From positions 1-64,000 of the forward strand of contig NZ_BOMH01000061.1 in the NCBI RefSeq assembly GCF_016862095.1: 64,000 bases of DNA, given 5' to 3'. Below are positions 8,933-17,436 of the stretch, piece after piece. Numbering within the stretch: the first letter of the stretch is position 1; the number at the start of each line of letters is the position of its first letter. The translations under genes were made by a program, and so were the position numbers. The stretch is from Actinoplanes cyaneus. GTDB taxonomy: Bacteria > Actinomycetota > Actinomycetes > Mycobacteriales > Micromonosporaceae. Under the pieces are notes generated by a model that saw only the letters and a list, made by a program, of their open reading frames with translations, made no database searches and had not been told where the DNA came from.

Positions 8933-9108
8933 GGCTGGCGCTCACGGTTGCATCCCGAGCCGGAAACAACCCTGAGCACCAGCCGAACCCACGCGGCTGG
9001 CACTCACGGTTGTATCCCGAGCCGGATACAACCCTGAGCACCAGCCGAACCCGCGCGGCTGGTGCTCAGGGTTGTATCCAGGTGCGGAAACAACGTTGAG
9101 CGCCAGCC
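8933..9108. repeat. Three tandem 52-bp hairpin elements, exact 62-bp period
   Basis: Copies lie at 8933-8984, 8995-9046 and 9057-9108. Each reads GGCTGG(Y)RCTCA(C/G)GGTTG ... ACAAC(C/G)(C/T)TGAG(C)RCCAGCC and folds into a long hairpin, with a 10-bp linker rich in GAACCC.CGC. They fill the gap between two convergent genes (8092-8661 and 9447-10346). Related hairpins occur near 41.6, 49.7-49.9 and 57.9 kb. They resemble REP/BIME-like interspersed palindromes; a termination or mRNA 3'-end role fits their position. Confidence 0.85.
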
Positions 9109-9246
9109 GGGCCCGGGGAAGGCTCACGCTTCGCGCCCATCGAGCGGGCCGGCAACCGACTGCGGGGTGTCCGATGCGAGCAGCTCCCGGCGGGTTGCCC
9201 GCCGAGCGCTGCTGGGAGTCGCGGCCCGAGGCCGCGTCGGGTTCCG

Positions 9247-9425
9247 GTGCGTCAGCGCTGTCCGGTCCATCCGGTGCGTCAGCGGTGTCCGGTCCGGCCA
9301 GCGAGGTCCGGGTGCGTCGGTGGTGTTCCGTGCGTCAGCGGTGTCCGGTCCGGCCAGCGAGGTCCGGGTGCGTCGGTGATGTTCCGTGCGTCAACGGTGT
9401 CCGGTCCGGCCAGCGGGGTGCGGGT
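9247..9425. repeat. 56-bp tandem repeat (2 full, 2 partial copies)
   Basis: Full units are at 9274-9329 and 9330-9385. A 27-bp partial copy (9247-9273) precedes and about 40 bp of a third copy follows. The unit begins GTGCGTCAGCGGTGTCCGG and contains a second internal GTGCGTCGGTG. The array ends just before the stop of the nuclease-like gene at 9447. Stretches of open frame through it look like artefacts of periodic GC-rich sequence. Apart from this array and the hairpins, nothing was seen in 8662-9446. Confidence 0.85.
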
Positions 9426-9446
9426 GGGTGGACCGTGTTGGGGGTG

Positions 9447-10346
9447 TCAGGCGATCTTCATGCTGTAGACGACGACGTCGTGGTCGGAGAACGCGGTGTC
9501 GCCGACCGCACACCAGCGCCACGGCTCGGTGCTGAAGACGTGGTCGAGCTTGACGTTCCACACGGTGGTCGAGCGGCCGGTACGCAGCGGGTTCGCCGCG
9601 TCGGTCTGGTCGCATTCGCGGTATCCGGTGGTGCCGTCCCAGTACAGGCCGGCCGGCCACACCCAGTCGCGGGAGCTGTCGCCGGGCCAGTCCGGCGGTA
9701 CCACGTTCAGGTCGCCGCCGAAGGCCACGTGGTCGTACCTGTCGACAACTGCCTTGACCTCGGCCAGCTGGTCGTCGGCGTAGTCCCAGGTGGGGTGGTC
9801 GGGGTTGACCCCGTACCGGGAGAGGTGCAGGTTGCAGAGCCGGATGTTGTCGAAGTACGTGGCCGTGGCGCACTGCTGCACGGTGTTCTGCCCGTTCCAC
9901 GGCTGGGTGGTCGGGATGATCTGCGGGTTGGTCAGCCCGGCGTGGACGACGATGGCGGTGCCGTAGCGGTCCTGCCGGCTGCTGCCGTCGTTGCCGCACC
10001 GGCTGTTGGTCAGCACCCCGTTGTTGGAGTAGAAGTACGGCGCGAAGTTCTTGCTCCAGCCGGAGCCGAGCGAGGCCTTCAGCGTGGTGAGGTCGTTCTC
10101 GCAGATCTCCTGCAGGAGCATGGCCTGCACGTAGTTCTTGTCCACGTGGTACTTGATGACGCCGAGCTTGTCGGCGAAGGTGCCGTAGGACCCGCAGTTC
10201 CAGCTGGTGCGCTGGGAGTCGCACATGTTCCACGACATCAGTTGCAGATTCGTCCCGGCGGGCGCGGCGGCCGCTGCGGGCGTGACCGGCACCAGCGCGG
10301 CCAGCATGAGCAGAGCGCCGGTGAGGGCGGCGCGAAGCTTCCTCAA
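9447..10346 (-). CDS. Secreted endonuclease/exonuclease/phosphatase (EEP) family protein
   Basis: 299 aa from a TTG at 10346, chosen because GGGGAG lies 6 nt upstream and it gives a clean signal peptide (basic start, hydrophobic stretch, PAAAAA cleavage region near residue 25). The EEP fold is shown by LMSWNMC, LLQEICEND (metal-binding Glu), FGGDLNVVP and the C-terminal SDHDVVVY, the last two being the catalytic Asp/Asn and Asp-His motifs. Several Cys suggest disulphides. The enzyme is probably an extracellular metal-dependent phosphodiesterase or nuclease. The substrate (DNA, lipid or inositol phosphate) cannot be told. It is transcribed away from the enoyl-CoA hydratase. Confidence 0.87.
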   Translation of the reverse strand: MRKLRAALTGALLMLAALVPVTPAAAAAPAGTNLQLMSWNMCDSQRTSWNCGSYGTFADKLGVIKYHVDKNYVQAMLLQEICENDLTTLKASLGSGWSKNFAPYFYSNNGVLTNSRCGNDGSSRQDRYGTAIVVHAGLTNPQIIPTTQPWNGQNTVQQCATATYFDNIRLCNLHLSRYGVNPDHPTWDYADDQLAEVKAVVDRYDHVAFGGDLNVVPPDWPGDSSRDWVWPAGLYWDGTTGYRECDQTDAANPLRTGRSTTVWNVKLDHVFSTEPWRWCAVGDTAFSDHDVVVYSMKIA

Positions 10347-10479
10347 GATTTCTCCCCGTAGTGATGGTTTCCGTCGATATGGAACGGAGTGGCCACTGTA
10401 GATGTTGTTGCCAGTTAAGTTGCACCGCGGGGCGAGCGGCGAGCGGCGTACGCCGAAGCAGGGTTTAAGGTTGCGGGTT

Positions 10480-11241
10480 GTGGATCTCTCGGTGACGGTG
10501 GACGACGGGGTGGCGCTGCTGGAGATGCGGCGGCCGCCGGCCAATCACTTCGACGAGGTGCTGATCGGCGGGATCGTCGACGCCGCGCTGGGGCTGGACG
10601 ACGATCCGCGGTGCCGGGTGATCGTGCTGGCCTCGGAGGGCAGGCATTTCTGCGCCGGGGCGGATTTCGGCGGCGGCGACTTCGCGGCCGATCACGTGGA
10701 CGCGGCGGCCCGGTTGTATCGGCGGGCGGTGCGGCTGTTCGAGGTGCGGACGCCGATCGTGGCGGCGGTGCAGGGCACGGCGGTCGGGGGTGGGCTGGGC
10801 CTGGCGTGCGCTGCCGACTTCCGGGTGGCGGAGGCGGGCACGCGGTTCGTGGCGAACTTCGCCCGGCTCGGGTTCCATCAGGGGTTCGGGCTCAGCGTCA
10901 CGCTGCCGGAGTTGGTCGGGCGGCAGAAGGCGACCGACATGATGCTGACGGCGCGCCGGGTGGGTGGCGAGGAGGCGTATCGGATCGGGCTGGCCGACCG
11001 GCTCGCCGAGCCCGGGCGGGTGCGGGAGACCGCGCGGGCCCTGGCGCTGGAGATCGCCGCGTCGGCGCCGCTGGCGGTCCGGTCGATGCGGGCCACGCTG
11101 CGCGGTGATCTGGCCGGCCGGGTGCGGGCGGCGCTCGATCATGAGCTGGCCGAGCAGCGGGTGCACTGGGCGACCAGGGATGCCGCGGAGGGGATCGCGG
11201 CGAGCCTGGCCCGGCGGAGCCCGGTCTTCACGGGGGAGTGA
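10480..11241 (+). CDS. Enoyl-CoA hydratase/isomerase family protein
   Basis: 253 aa crotonase-fold enzyme, cytosolic. The CoA-thioester oxyanion-hole segments FCAGADF and AVGGGLGLACAADFRVA are clear. The second position that normally carries a catalytic Glu (near GFHQGFGLS) has no obvious Glu, so hydratase activity is uncertain and isomerase or another crotonase reaction is possible. The GTG at 10480 is preferred over earlier in-frame codons because AAGG lies 9 nt upstream and the protein then begins like its family (VDLSVTVDDGVALLEM). The 3' end overlaps the convergent histidine kinase by 14 bp. Confidence 0.85.
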   Translation: MDLSVTVDDGVALLEMRRPPANHFDEVLIGGIVDAALGLDDDPRCRVIVLASEGRHFCAGADFGGGDFAADHVDAAARLYRRAVRLFEVRTPIVAAVQGTAVGGGLGLACAADFRVAEAGTRFVANFARLGFHQGFGLSVTLPELVGRQKATDMMLTARRVGGEEAYRIGLADRLAEPGRVRETARALALEIAASAPLAVRSMRATLRGDLAGRVRAALDHELAEQRVHWATRDAAEGIAASLARRSPVFTGE

Positions 11242-12346
11242 GCCGGGACGGCAGCGCCGGGAACGTGACGATCATGGCGACGCCCGGATCGCGGTGCTCG
11301 GCGGCCGCCGTCCCGCCGTGCGCGACCGCGAGCTGACGCACGATCCACAGCCCGAGCCCGACCCCTTCGGGCCCGCCGACCGCGAACTGCCCGAACAGCG
11401 AGCCTCGCAGCGACTCCGGGATGCCGGGCCCGTGATCGCGGACCTCCAGCCGGTCCACGTCCCCGTCACGGCTGATTCTGATCACCACGGGCGGCCCGCC
11501 GTAGCGCAGCGCGTTGCTCACCAGGTTCAGCAGGATCTGCTCGAATCGCTGCTTGTCGACCTCGATCGTCAGGTCCGGGCCGACCTCGACCTCGATCTCC
11601 TCGTCCGGGTGCAGGTAGGTCAGCGCGTCCCGGACGAGGGTGAGCGCCGGATACTCCTGCCGGTCCAGCTTCAGCTCCCCCGAGCTGTCGATCCGCTGGA
11701 CGTCGAGCAGCGCGTCGGCGAGCCGGTTGATCCGTGCGGCCTGCCGCAACGCCCCGTCGAGCATGAGCGCCTCCACCCCGGTCGCGTCCTCGCGCAGCTC
11801 GTCGAGAACGATCTGCACCGCGCTCAGCGGGCTGCGCACGTCGTGCGCCAGAGTGTTGATCATCGCGGCCCGCCACCGTTCGATCCGGGCGAGCCGTTCG
11901 CGGTCGTCGCGCAGGTGGCGGGCCTGTGCCTCGATCAGCAGCGCCACCGTGACGGCGACCGGCATGATGATCGCCGCGCTGCCGAGGACGAGCGGTGGCT
12001 GACCGGTGATGATCAGTGGAATCAGGTAGGCGAGGGTCGCCGGGAGGACGTAGGCGAGCAGGATCCATCGCGGGAAGTGCAGCGCCGCCCAGGCGTAGAG
12101 CAGCACCAGGAAGGGCCCGGTGCCGGCCGCGACCCCGCCGAACGACCAGGTGGACATGCCGAGGACGACGAACCCGGCGAGCCCGATCAGGGCCGGCGCG
12201 TTCCGGACGGTCCGCCGCCACGGGTACAGCAGCGCGACCGCCGCCACGGCCGTGTCGCAGACCGCGACCAGGTGCAGCCGGCGGGCGTGCGCCGGGTCGG
12301 TCACGGTGCCGAGCAATGCCAGGAGCGCGGCCAGCGCGAAGAGCAC
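11228..12346 (-). CDS. Orphan membrane sensor histidine kinase
   Basis: 372 aa from the GTG at 12346. Four to five hydrophobic segments occupy residues 1-140, followed by a HisKA dimerisation domain with the phospho-acceptor in LAHDVRSP (His168) and a HATPase_c domain (N-box NLVSNALRYGG, G1 DHGPGIPE, G2 GVGLGLWIV). No response regulator adjoins, so it is an orphan. The reading frame continues upstream with plausible residues (RIGPFRLLGSGPRAAARQ) to the stop codon of the dehydrogenase gene at 12422, but no ATG/GTG/TTG is seen there. The true start may be non-canonical or GTG 12346. It probably shares the transcript of the upstream dehydrogenase. Confidence 0.85.
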   Translation of the reverse strand: MLFALAALLALLGTVTDPAHARRLHLVAVCDTAVAAVALLYPWRRTVRNAPALIGLAGFVVLGMSTWSFGGVAAGTGPFLVLLYAWAALHFPRWILLAYVLPATLAYLIPLIITGQPPLVLGSAAIIMPVAVTVALLIEAQARHLRDDRERLARIERWRAAMINTLAHDVRSPLSAVQIVLDELREDATGVEALMLDGALRQAARINRLADALLDVQRIDSSGELKLDRQEYPALTLVRDALTYLHPDEEIEVEVGPDLTIEVDKQRFEQILLNLVSNALRYGGPPVVIRISRDGDVDRLEVRDHGPGIPESLRGSLFGQFAVGGPEGVGLGLWIVRQLAVAHGGTAAAEHRDPGVAMIVTFPALPSRLTPP

Positions 12347-12421
12347 ACCGGCCTGCCGGGCCGCCGCACGCGGTCCGGAACCCAGCAGCCGGAAGGGCCC
12401 GATCCGTTCTACAAGGTCAAC

Positions 12422-13360
12422 CTAGGCGACCCGGTTCCGCAGCGGGCGGCCCTCCCGGAAGGCGGCGAGGTTTTCCTCGATCAGCCGCGCCGCGCCGAGC
12501 GGGCGCCCGCCTGCCGCGTGCGGAGTGATGATCACATTCGGCTCGTCCCACAGCCCGGACTCCGCGGGCAGCGGCTCGGTCGCGAAGACGTCGAGCGCGG
12601 CCCCGCCGATCCGGCCCGCCCGCACCGCGCCGAGCAGCGCGTCCTCGTCCAGCGTGCTGCCCCGCCCGACGTTGACCACCCAGGCGTGCGACGGCAGAAG
12701 ATCGAAGACAGGACCGTTCAGGGTACGTTCGGTCTCCGCGGTCGCCGGAAGGATCCCGACCAGCACGTCGGCCGTCGGCAGCAGCTCGGGCAGGCCCGTG
12801 TCGGTCACGACCGGGAAGCCGTGCCGCTCCCCCGGGCTGCGGGCCACGCCCGTGACCCGGGCGCCGAGCGCCGCGAGCAGCGGCGCGAGGGTCGCCGCGA
12901 TGCCACCGAAGCCCCAGATCACCACGTGCGCGCCCCGCAGCGTACGGAAGGAGCTCCGGTCCTCGACCGGTTGCCGCCCGCCCAGCTCACCGGCCCAGCG
13001 GTGCTCGAGCTGCGCCCGGACCAGCAGGTTGATCCGCCGTGCGGCGGCGAGCAACAGGGCGAGGGTGTGCTCGGCGACCGTCTGGTCGTGCAGCCCGAGC
13101 CCGGCGGTGACCACGACGGCCGGGTCGAAGCCGGCCTGCAGCACCGCGTCCGGCCCGGCGGCCAGGGTCTGCACCCAGCGCAACCGGGTGAGCCGCTGAG
13201 CCGCGTCGGCGAGCTGGGCCGCCGGGTTGCCCCAGACGACCAGCACCTCCGCGTCGGCGTGCTCGTCGGGGACGGGCACGCCGATCGCGTAGGTGACGGC
13301 GGTGACGCCGTCCGGCAGGGCGACGTCGAGTTCCACGGAGTCGGGCAGCAGCACCTTCAT
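12422..13360 (-). CDS. D-isomer-specific 2-hydroxyacid dehydrogenase
   Basis: 312 aa NAD-dependent dehydrogenase of the D-2-hydroxyacid/phosphoglycerate-dehydrogenase superfamily. The nucleotide-binding GFGGIA is at 150-155, and the catalytic triad is visible as Arg233 (NVGRGS), Glu262 (FATEPL) and His281 (TPHAAGG). The substrate may be glyoxylate/hydroxypyruvate or another 2-keto acid; the sequence alone does not decide. It lies 21 bp downstream of the PhoX stop and directly upstream of the histidine kinase in the same direction. Confidence 0.9.
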   Translation of the reverse strand: MKVLLPDSVELDVALPDGVTAVTYAIGVPVPDEHADAEVLVVWGNPAAQLADAAQRLTRLRWVQTLAAGPDAVLQAGFDPAVVVTAGLGLHDQTVAEHTLALLLAAARRINLLVRAQLEHRWAGELGGRQPVEDRSSFRTLRGAHVVIWGFGGIAATLAPLLAALGARVTGVARSPGERHGFPVVTDTGLPELLPTADVLVGILPATAETERTLNGPVFDLLPSHAWVVNVGRGSTLDEDALLGAVRAGRIGGAALDVFATEPLPAESGLWDEPNVIITPHAAGGRPLGAARLIEENLAAFREGRPLRNRVA

Positions 13361-13381
13361 CCGCTCATTAAAGCCGGTGGA

Positions 13382-15493
13382 TCAGCTGCCGACCGGCCCG
13401 CCGTCGCCGCGCCAGGTCACGATGACCGCCGGCTTGGCGTAATCGCCGTCCGGCCAGACCGAGGCCGGCTTGTCGACGGTCGCGCCGGTGATCTCGCCGG
13501 GGTGCTGGACCGCGGTGAACACCGACCTGTCGTCGGCGGTGATGAACGGGCCGCAGGTCTCGGCGCCGACCGGCACGGTGAGGAACTGCTTGAGGTGGCC
13601 CTTCTCCCGGCCCTCGACCGGCACCGCGAACAGGCCGTCGTTGGTCTTCAGGGTGCTGGGCGTGCCGTCGGTGGAGATCCACAGGTTGCCGGCGCTGTCG
13701 AAGGCGACGTTGTCCGGGCAGGAGATCGGCGAGACGGCGCTCTTGTCGTACCCGCCGAAGTAGGTGTCGGCCGCGGCCGGGTCGCCGCAGACGATCGGCA
13801 GCTGCCAGCGGAACGTGGTGCCGGTGTGGTCGCCGCGGTCCTCGGTGATCTCGAAGATGTGGCCGTGCTTGTTCGCCACGCGCGGGTTCGCCTCGTCGAC
13901 CGGCGCGTTGGCGCCGACACCACGGTTGGTGTTGTTGGTCATCGCCGCGTAGATCTTGCCGGTACGCAGGCTCGGCTGCACGTCCTCGGGCCGGTCCATC
14001 TTGGTCGCGCCGACCGCGTCGCCCGCCTGGCGGGTGAAGGTCAGCACCTCGGCCGCGGTCATGCCCGGCACGAACGACCGGTTGCCGGAGACCAGCTTGA
14101 TCCACTGTCCCTTGCCGTCGAACCGCCCGTCCGACGGCAGCTGCCCGGTGCCGTCGATCTCGGACGCCGGGCTGTCGCCGGTGACCTTGGCGACGTAGAG
14201 CGTGCCCGACTCCAGCAGCGTCAGGTTGTGCTTGCGGGCCAGGTGCGAGTGACCCGGGAGGTACTTCTTCTCGGACACGAACTTGTACAGGTACTCGAAG
14301 CGCTCGTCGTCACCCATGTACGCCACGACGTGCCCGTTGCGGGCCACGATGACGTTCGCGCCCTCGTGCTTGAGCCGGCCCATCGCGGTGTGCTTGCGCG
14401 GCGCCGCGTCCGGGTCGGACGGGTCCACCTCGACGATCCAGCCGAACCGGTTCGCCTCGTTCGGGTGCTTGGCCAGGTCGAAGCGCTCCTGCGCGCGGTC
14501 CCACTTGCGCGAGCCGCTCGGGTAGCGGCTGGTGGTCGGGATGCCGTAGCGGGCCAGCCGGACCTTGTCGGCCTCCGGAGCGCTGTCCGCGCCGACGAAG
14601 TACTGGTTGAAGTTCTCCTCGCCGGAGAGCACCGTGCCCCACGGGGTGACGCCGCCGGAGCAGTTGTTCAGCGTGCCGATGACGGTGGTGCCGCGCGGGT
14701 CAGCGGCGGTCTTCAGCGCGGCCGTGCCGGCGGCCGGGCCGGTCAGCCTGAACCTGGTGGCGAGCGCCGTGATCCGGCGGTTGTAGGGCAGGTGGCGGCT
14801 CTTCACCGGCTTCCACTGACCGGTGCGCCCGACCCGCTCGATCTCGACCACGGAGAGGCCGTGCGCGGCGATCGCGGTCTCGATCTGCTCGACGGTGAGC
14901 GCGTCCAGGCTGGTGAAGCCGGGGAACATCAGCTCCTCGTTGGTGTACTCGTGGTTCACCACGAGCAGCGCCCGATCGTCGCGACCGGGCAGCGGGACCA
15001 CGCCGACGAAGTCGTTGTTGTAGCCGAACTGCAGCGACTGGCGGGCCGCGCTCTGGTGGTGCAGGTCGAACGCGGGCGCGCCGGCGACGACCGGGTCACC
15101 CCAGCGGATCACGACCGACGTCTTGTATCCGGCCGGGATGGTGACCGCGTCCCGCGTGTTCGGGGCGACAGTCTCGAACGTCAGGGCGCCGGCCCGGGTG
15201 GGGCGGTGGCTCAGGGACTCCGGGATCAGGGCTTCCGGGGTCGCGGCCATCGCCGGGGTGGCGGCCGCGACAGCGCCACCGAAGCCCAGCACCATCCCGC
15301 CGACGGCGCCGGCGCGCAGGACCCCGCGGCGGCTCAGCTCGGAGCTGACGACATCGCCGAGGTACGCGTTCCCGGACTCGTTGGGCGCGGGGTGGTCACA
15401 CGCGTTCCCGCAACGGTAGAGACAGGTCATCGCGTCCCGGTTGCCGCCGCTGTGTCCCAGCAGTGGAAGGAAACGGCGAGGCTTGTCTGTCAT
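13382..15493 (-). CDS. PhoX-family alkaline phosphatase, Tat-exported
   Basis: 703 aa (DUF839/PhoX family), a secreted Ca/Fe-dependent phosphatase releasing phosphate from organic esters. A twin-arginine signal, SRRGVLRAG followed by a hydrophobic stretch and AMAAT, lies near residues 52-85, after a long pre-sequence with three Cys (CLYRCGNAC) typical of actinobacterial PhoX. Conserved blocks include NHEYTNEELMFPG, LNNCSGGVTPWGTVLSGEEN, VEVDP and CPDNVAFD. Start ATG 15493 has GAGGGAG 6 nt upstream. A PHO box lies about 90 bp upstream, so PhoR-PhoP induction under phosphate limitation is expected. Confidence 0.93.
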   Translation of the reverse strand: MTDKPRRFLPLLGHSGGNRDAMTCLYRCGNACDHPAPNESGNAYLGDVVSSELSRRGVLRAGAVGGMVLGFGGAVAAATPAMAATPEALIPESLSHRPTRAGALTFETVAPNTRDAVTIPAGYKTSVVIRWGDPVVAGAPAFDLHHQSAARQSLQFGYNNDFVGVVPLPGRDDRALLVVNHEYTNEELMFPGFTSLDALTVEQIETAIAAHGLSVVEIERVGRTGQWKPVKSRHLPYNRRITALATRFRLTGPAAGTAALKTAADPRGTTVIGTLNNCSGGVTPWGTVLSGEENFNQYFVGADSAPEADKVRLARYGIPTTSRYPSGSRKWDRAQERFDLAKHPNEANRFGWIVEVDPSDPDAAPRKHTAMGRLKHEGANVIVARNGHVVAYMGDDERFEYLYKFVSEKKYLPGHSHLARKHNLTLLESGTLYVAKVTGDSPASEIDGTGQLPSDGRFDGKGQWIKLVSGNRSFVPGMTAAEVLTFTRQAGDAVGATKMDRPEDVQPSLRTGKIYAAMTNNTNRGVGANAPVDEANPRVANKHGHIFEITEDRGDHTGTTFRWQLPIVCGDPAAADTYFGGYDKSAVSPISCPDNVAFDSAGNLWISTDGTPSTLKTNDGLFAVPVEGREKGHLKQFLTVPVGAETCGPFITADDRSVFTAVQHPGEITGATVDKPASVWPDGDYAKPAVIVTWRGDGGPVGS

Positions 15494-15574
15494 GAAATCT
15501 CCCTCGTGAATGGTCCCGCGCAGGTGACGGCCTTCCCGGCAAGGTATGAAAACCGGCGTACGGCGGCCACCGGG

Positions 15575-15600
15575 GCCCGGTGAACGAAAGGTGAACGTCG
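15575..15600 (-). promoter_or_regulatory. PHO box upstream of PhoX gene
   Basis: Read on the minus strand, two direct repeats GTTCACC (15590-15596 and 15579-15585) are spaced 11 bp apart (GTTCACCTTTC then GTTCACCGGGG), the arrangement bound by PhoP in Streptomyces. CATACC-like sequence about 30 bp further toward the gene could serve as -10. The site is 86-107 bp from the PhoX ATG. Confidence 0.8.
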
Positions 15601-15666
15601 AAGTCGCCACCCCATCGTCCACCGTTCCCGGCGAGCAGGGGAAGGCCCGCCGACCGCCGCGGCCGC

Positions 15667-16863
15667 TCAGCGACGTCGATGCCGTCCGTCCGCCGTCCAC
15701 TCCGCCCGCCCGGCAGGCGACGTGCCGACGGCACCGGGGACCTCTGCATCGCCCGGCACGGTCCTTCTGGTGAACGCCGTTGTCAGCCGGGCGGCGAGAG
15801 GCCGTTCCACCTGGCGGCTCACCAGGACCGACACGCCGATCAGGGCCACGACGACGAGGACCAGCAGCAGGACCGGGTCGATCGTCGTGTGCCGGCGGAG
15901 CAGGTGGACGGCGGCGAATCCCGCGACGTAGTGCAGCAGGTAGAACGGGTAGGTGGCGGTGCCGAGGGCCGCCAGCGGGCGCCAGCGGATCCGGTCGAGG
16001 CGGCCCACCGCCAGCAGGGCCAGGGCGGCGAAGCAGAGCGTCACCGCGATGCTCGACGGCGTGTAGGACATGCCGTGGCCGGCCTGCCACGGGTTGCCCT
16101 CGTAGTAGTGCATCGACAGGGCCCAGCTGAGCGCGACGAGCAACCACAGCTCCGGCCGGGAGCCACGACGATGGATCAGGTGGAACGCGATGCCCGCCAC
16201 GAAGTAGTGGGAGTTGCCGCGCATCGTCAGAGCGTCGAGCCAGGGTTTCCCGATCTCGGCCGCCAGCACCGAGGCCGCGCTCCAGAGCAGGCAGAAGGCG
16301 ACCACGTTGCGGTACGTGACACCGATCCACACCACGACGAGGAACAGCAGGTAGAACTTGAGTTCCAGCCAGAGCGTCCAGTAGACGTCGTCGACGCGGC
16401 GCACGCCGAGCGGGTCGGCGAGCAGGAACATGTTCGCGAAGAACGCCCGGAACGGGACCGGGGTGAACACCCGTGGATAGCCGGCGGCGACCACCGTCGT
16501 GATCGTCATGCAGACCCACAGGGCTGGGAACAGGCGCACGAACCGGGAGCGCAGGTACTGCTCGGGGGTGCGGTCCCAGGCGGTCATGCAGACCACGAAA
16601 CCGCTGATCATGAAGAAGAACGGGACGCCGACCCAGCCGTACGCCGCGATCCGGTAGAACGCGCCGAAGACCGCTTCGGGCGGTTCGCCCCAGATGCGGA
16701 CGCTCCCGGTACCGGCGACCGCCACCAGGTGGAAGAGGGCGACGCCGAGGGCCGCGACGAACCGGAAGAGGTCCAGTGCCGCCAGGCGCGTGCGCCGGCC
16801 GTCCGGCGCGGCGGGGACCGCCGGTTCGGTGAGCCGGACCGGTTCGACCGCCGTCATCGTCAT
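15667..16863 (-). CDS. Acyltransferase family 3 (OafA/YrhL-like) membrane protein
   Basis: 398 aa with about ten hydrophobic segments. Typical acyltransferase-3 features are RLAALDLFRFVAALGVALFHL at the N-terminus, with the catalytic-type His, then FFFMISGFVVCMTAWDRTPEQYLRSRFVRLFPALWVCM. Such proteins O-acylate extracellular sugars, lipids or antibiotics. The ATG overlaps the stop of the upstream SRPBCC-like gene in an ATGA (16860-16863), so the two are translationally coupled. The C-terminal 30 residues are Arg/Pro-rich and unlikely to be structured. Confidence 0.9.
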   Translation of the reverse strand: MTMTAVEPVRLTEPAVPAAPDGRRTRLAALDLFRFVAALGVALFHLVAVAGTGSVRIWGEPPEAVFGAFYRIAAYGWVGVPFFFMISGFVVCMTAWDRTPEQYLRSRFVRLFPALWVCMTITTVVAAGYPRVFTPVPFRAFFANMFLLADPLGVRRVDDVYWTLWLELKFYLLFLVVVWIGVTYRNVVAFCLLWSAASVLAAEIGKPWLDALTMRGNSHYFVAGIAFHLIHRRGSRPELWLLVALSWALSMHYYEGNPWQAGHGMSYTPSSIAVTLCFAALALLAVGRLDRIRWRPLAALGTATYPFYLLHYVAGFAAVHLLRRHTTIDPVLLLVLVVVALIGVSVLVSRQVERPLAARLTTAFTRRTVPGDAEVPGAVGTSPAGRAEWTADGRHRRR

Positions 16864-17357
16864 GGGGCCGCCTCCGTCACCGGCGCCGCGGTCACGGCGC
16901 GCAGCAGCCGGACCCACGGTGACCAGCGGGCCGGGTGACGGACCCGGCCGGTGGCGGCGCGTTCGGCGTTGTCCAGCAGGCCGGCCACGAGCGCCTGGTG
17001 CGTCCAGCGCACCGCCAGCGGCCAGAGCAGCAGCATCGCGCCGCGCGGCCGGCCCACCAGGATGTGCACCACCTCGGACCGGTCCACCGCGAGCGACCGT
17101 ACCCACAGCTCGTGGAAGCCCTCGAACGGCGAGTCGGCCAGGAAGGTGAAGCGGATCCGCAGGCCCGGCTCGTACGCGGTGACGGTGTACCTGAGGTTGC
17201 CGTGGCCGCCGGTCGCGCCGGCGCCGAGCGGCCGGTCGAGCCGTAGCGGCTCCTGGTCGACCGGCCACAGCCGGTCGCCCGGACCGGCGAGCCGGTCGAG
17301 CAGGTTACCGAGAACCCTGACCGGCGCCGGGATGACGCGGCGTTGCATGTTGATCAT
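16860..17357 (-). CDS. SRPBCC-like hypothetical protein
   Basis: 165 aa, no signal peptide. The central pattern (RYTVTAYEPGLRIRFTF, FEGFHELWV, VHILVGRPRGAMLLLWPLAVRWTHQALVAGLLDNAER) resembles the hydrophobic-cavity START/SRPBCC superfamily (DUF2867-like), whose C-terminal helix closes a ligand pocket. Start ATG 17357 has CGGAG about 6 nt upstream. Coupled by ATGA to the acyltransferase, it may present or sense a lipid-like acyl substrate; that link is inference from gene order only. Confidence 0.6.
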   Translation of the reverse strand: MINMQRRVIPAPVRVLGNLLDRLAGPGDRLWPVDQEPLRLDRPLGAGATGGHGNLRYTVTAYEPGLRIRFTFLADSPFEGFHELWVRSLAVDRSEVVHILVGRPRGAMLLLWPLAVRWTHQALVAGLLDNAERAATGRVRHPARWSPWVRLLRAVTAAPVTEAAP

Positions 17358-17436
17358 TGAATCTCCGTCCGGGCATGGCGAAGCGATCCACCACCGGGAG
17401 GGGTGAACGCAGGGGGTGTCGTGTGACGTTCGGTGG

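Noticed and set aside
8020..9003. Upstream N-terminal extension of the TrxR-methyltransferase frame to 9003
   Set aside because: It would cross the divergent XRE-cupin gene and hairpin array; a good Shine-Dalgarno precedes ATG 8019, where the flavoprotein fold begins.
8933..9108. Possible CRISPR array because of regular 62-bp spacing
   Set aside because: The repeat itself is a 52-bp hairpin with only a 10-bp, similar linker; no unique spacers of 30-40 bp and no cas genes.
9062..10361. Plus-strand ORF through the 56-bp repeats and the nuclease gene
   Set aside because: Its translation is repeat-derived and antisense to the EEP gene, whose motifs are unmistakable.
16935..17246. Plus-strand small ORF opposite the SRPBCC-like gene
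   Set aside because: No Shine-Dalgarno and no family features; the minus-strand gene is coupled to the acyltransferase and has SRPBCC-like patterning.
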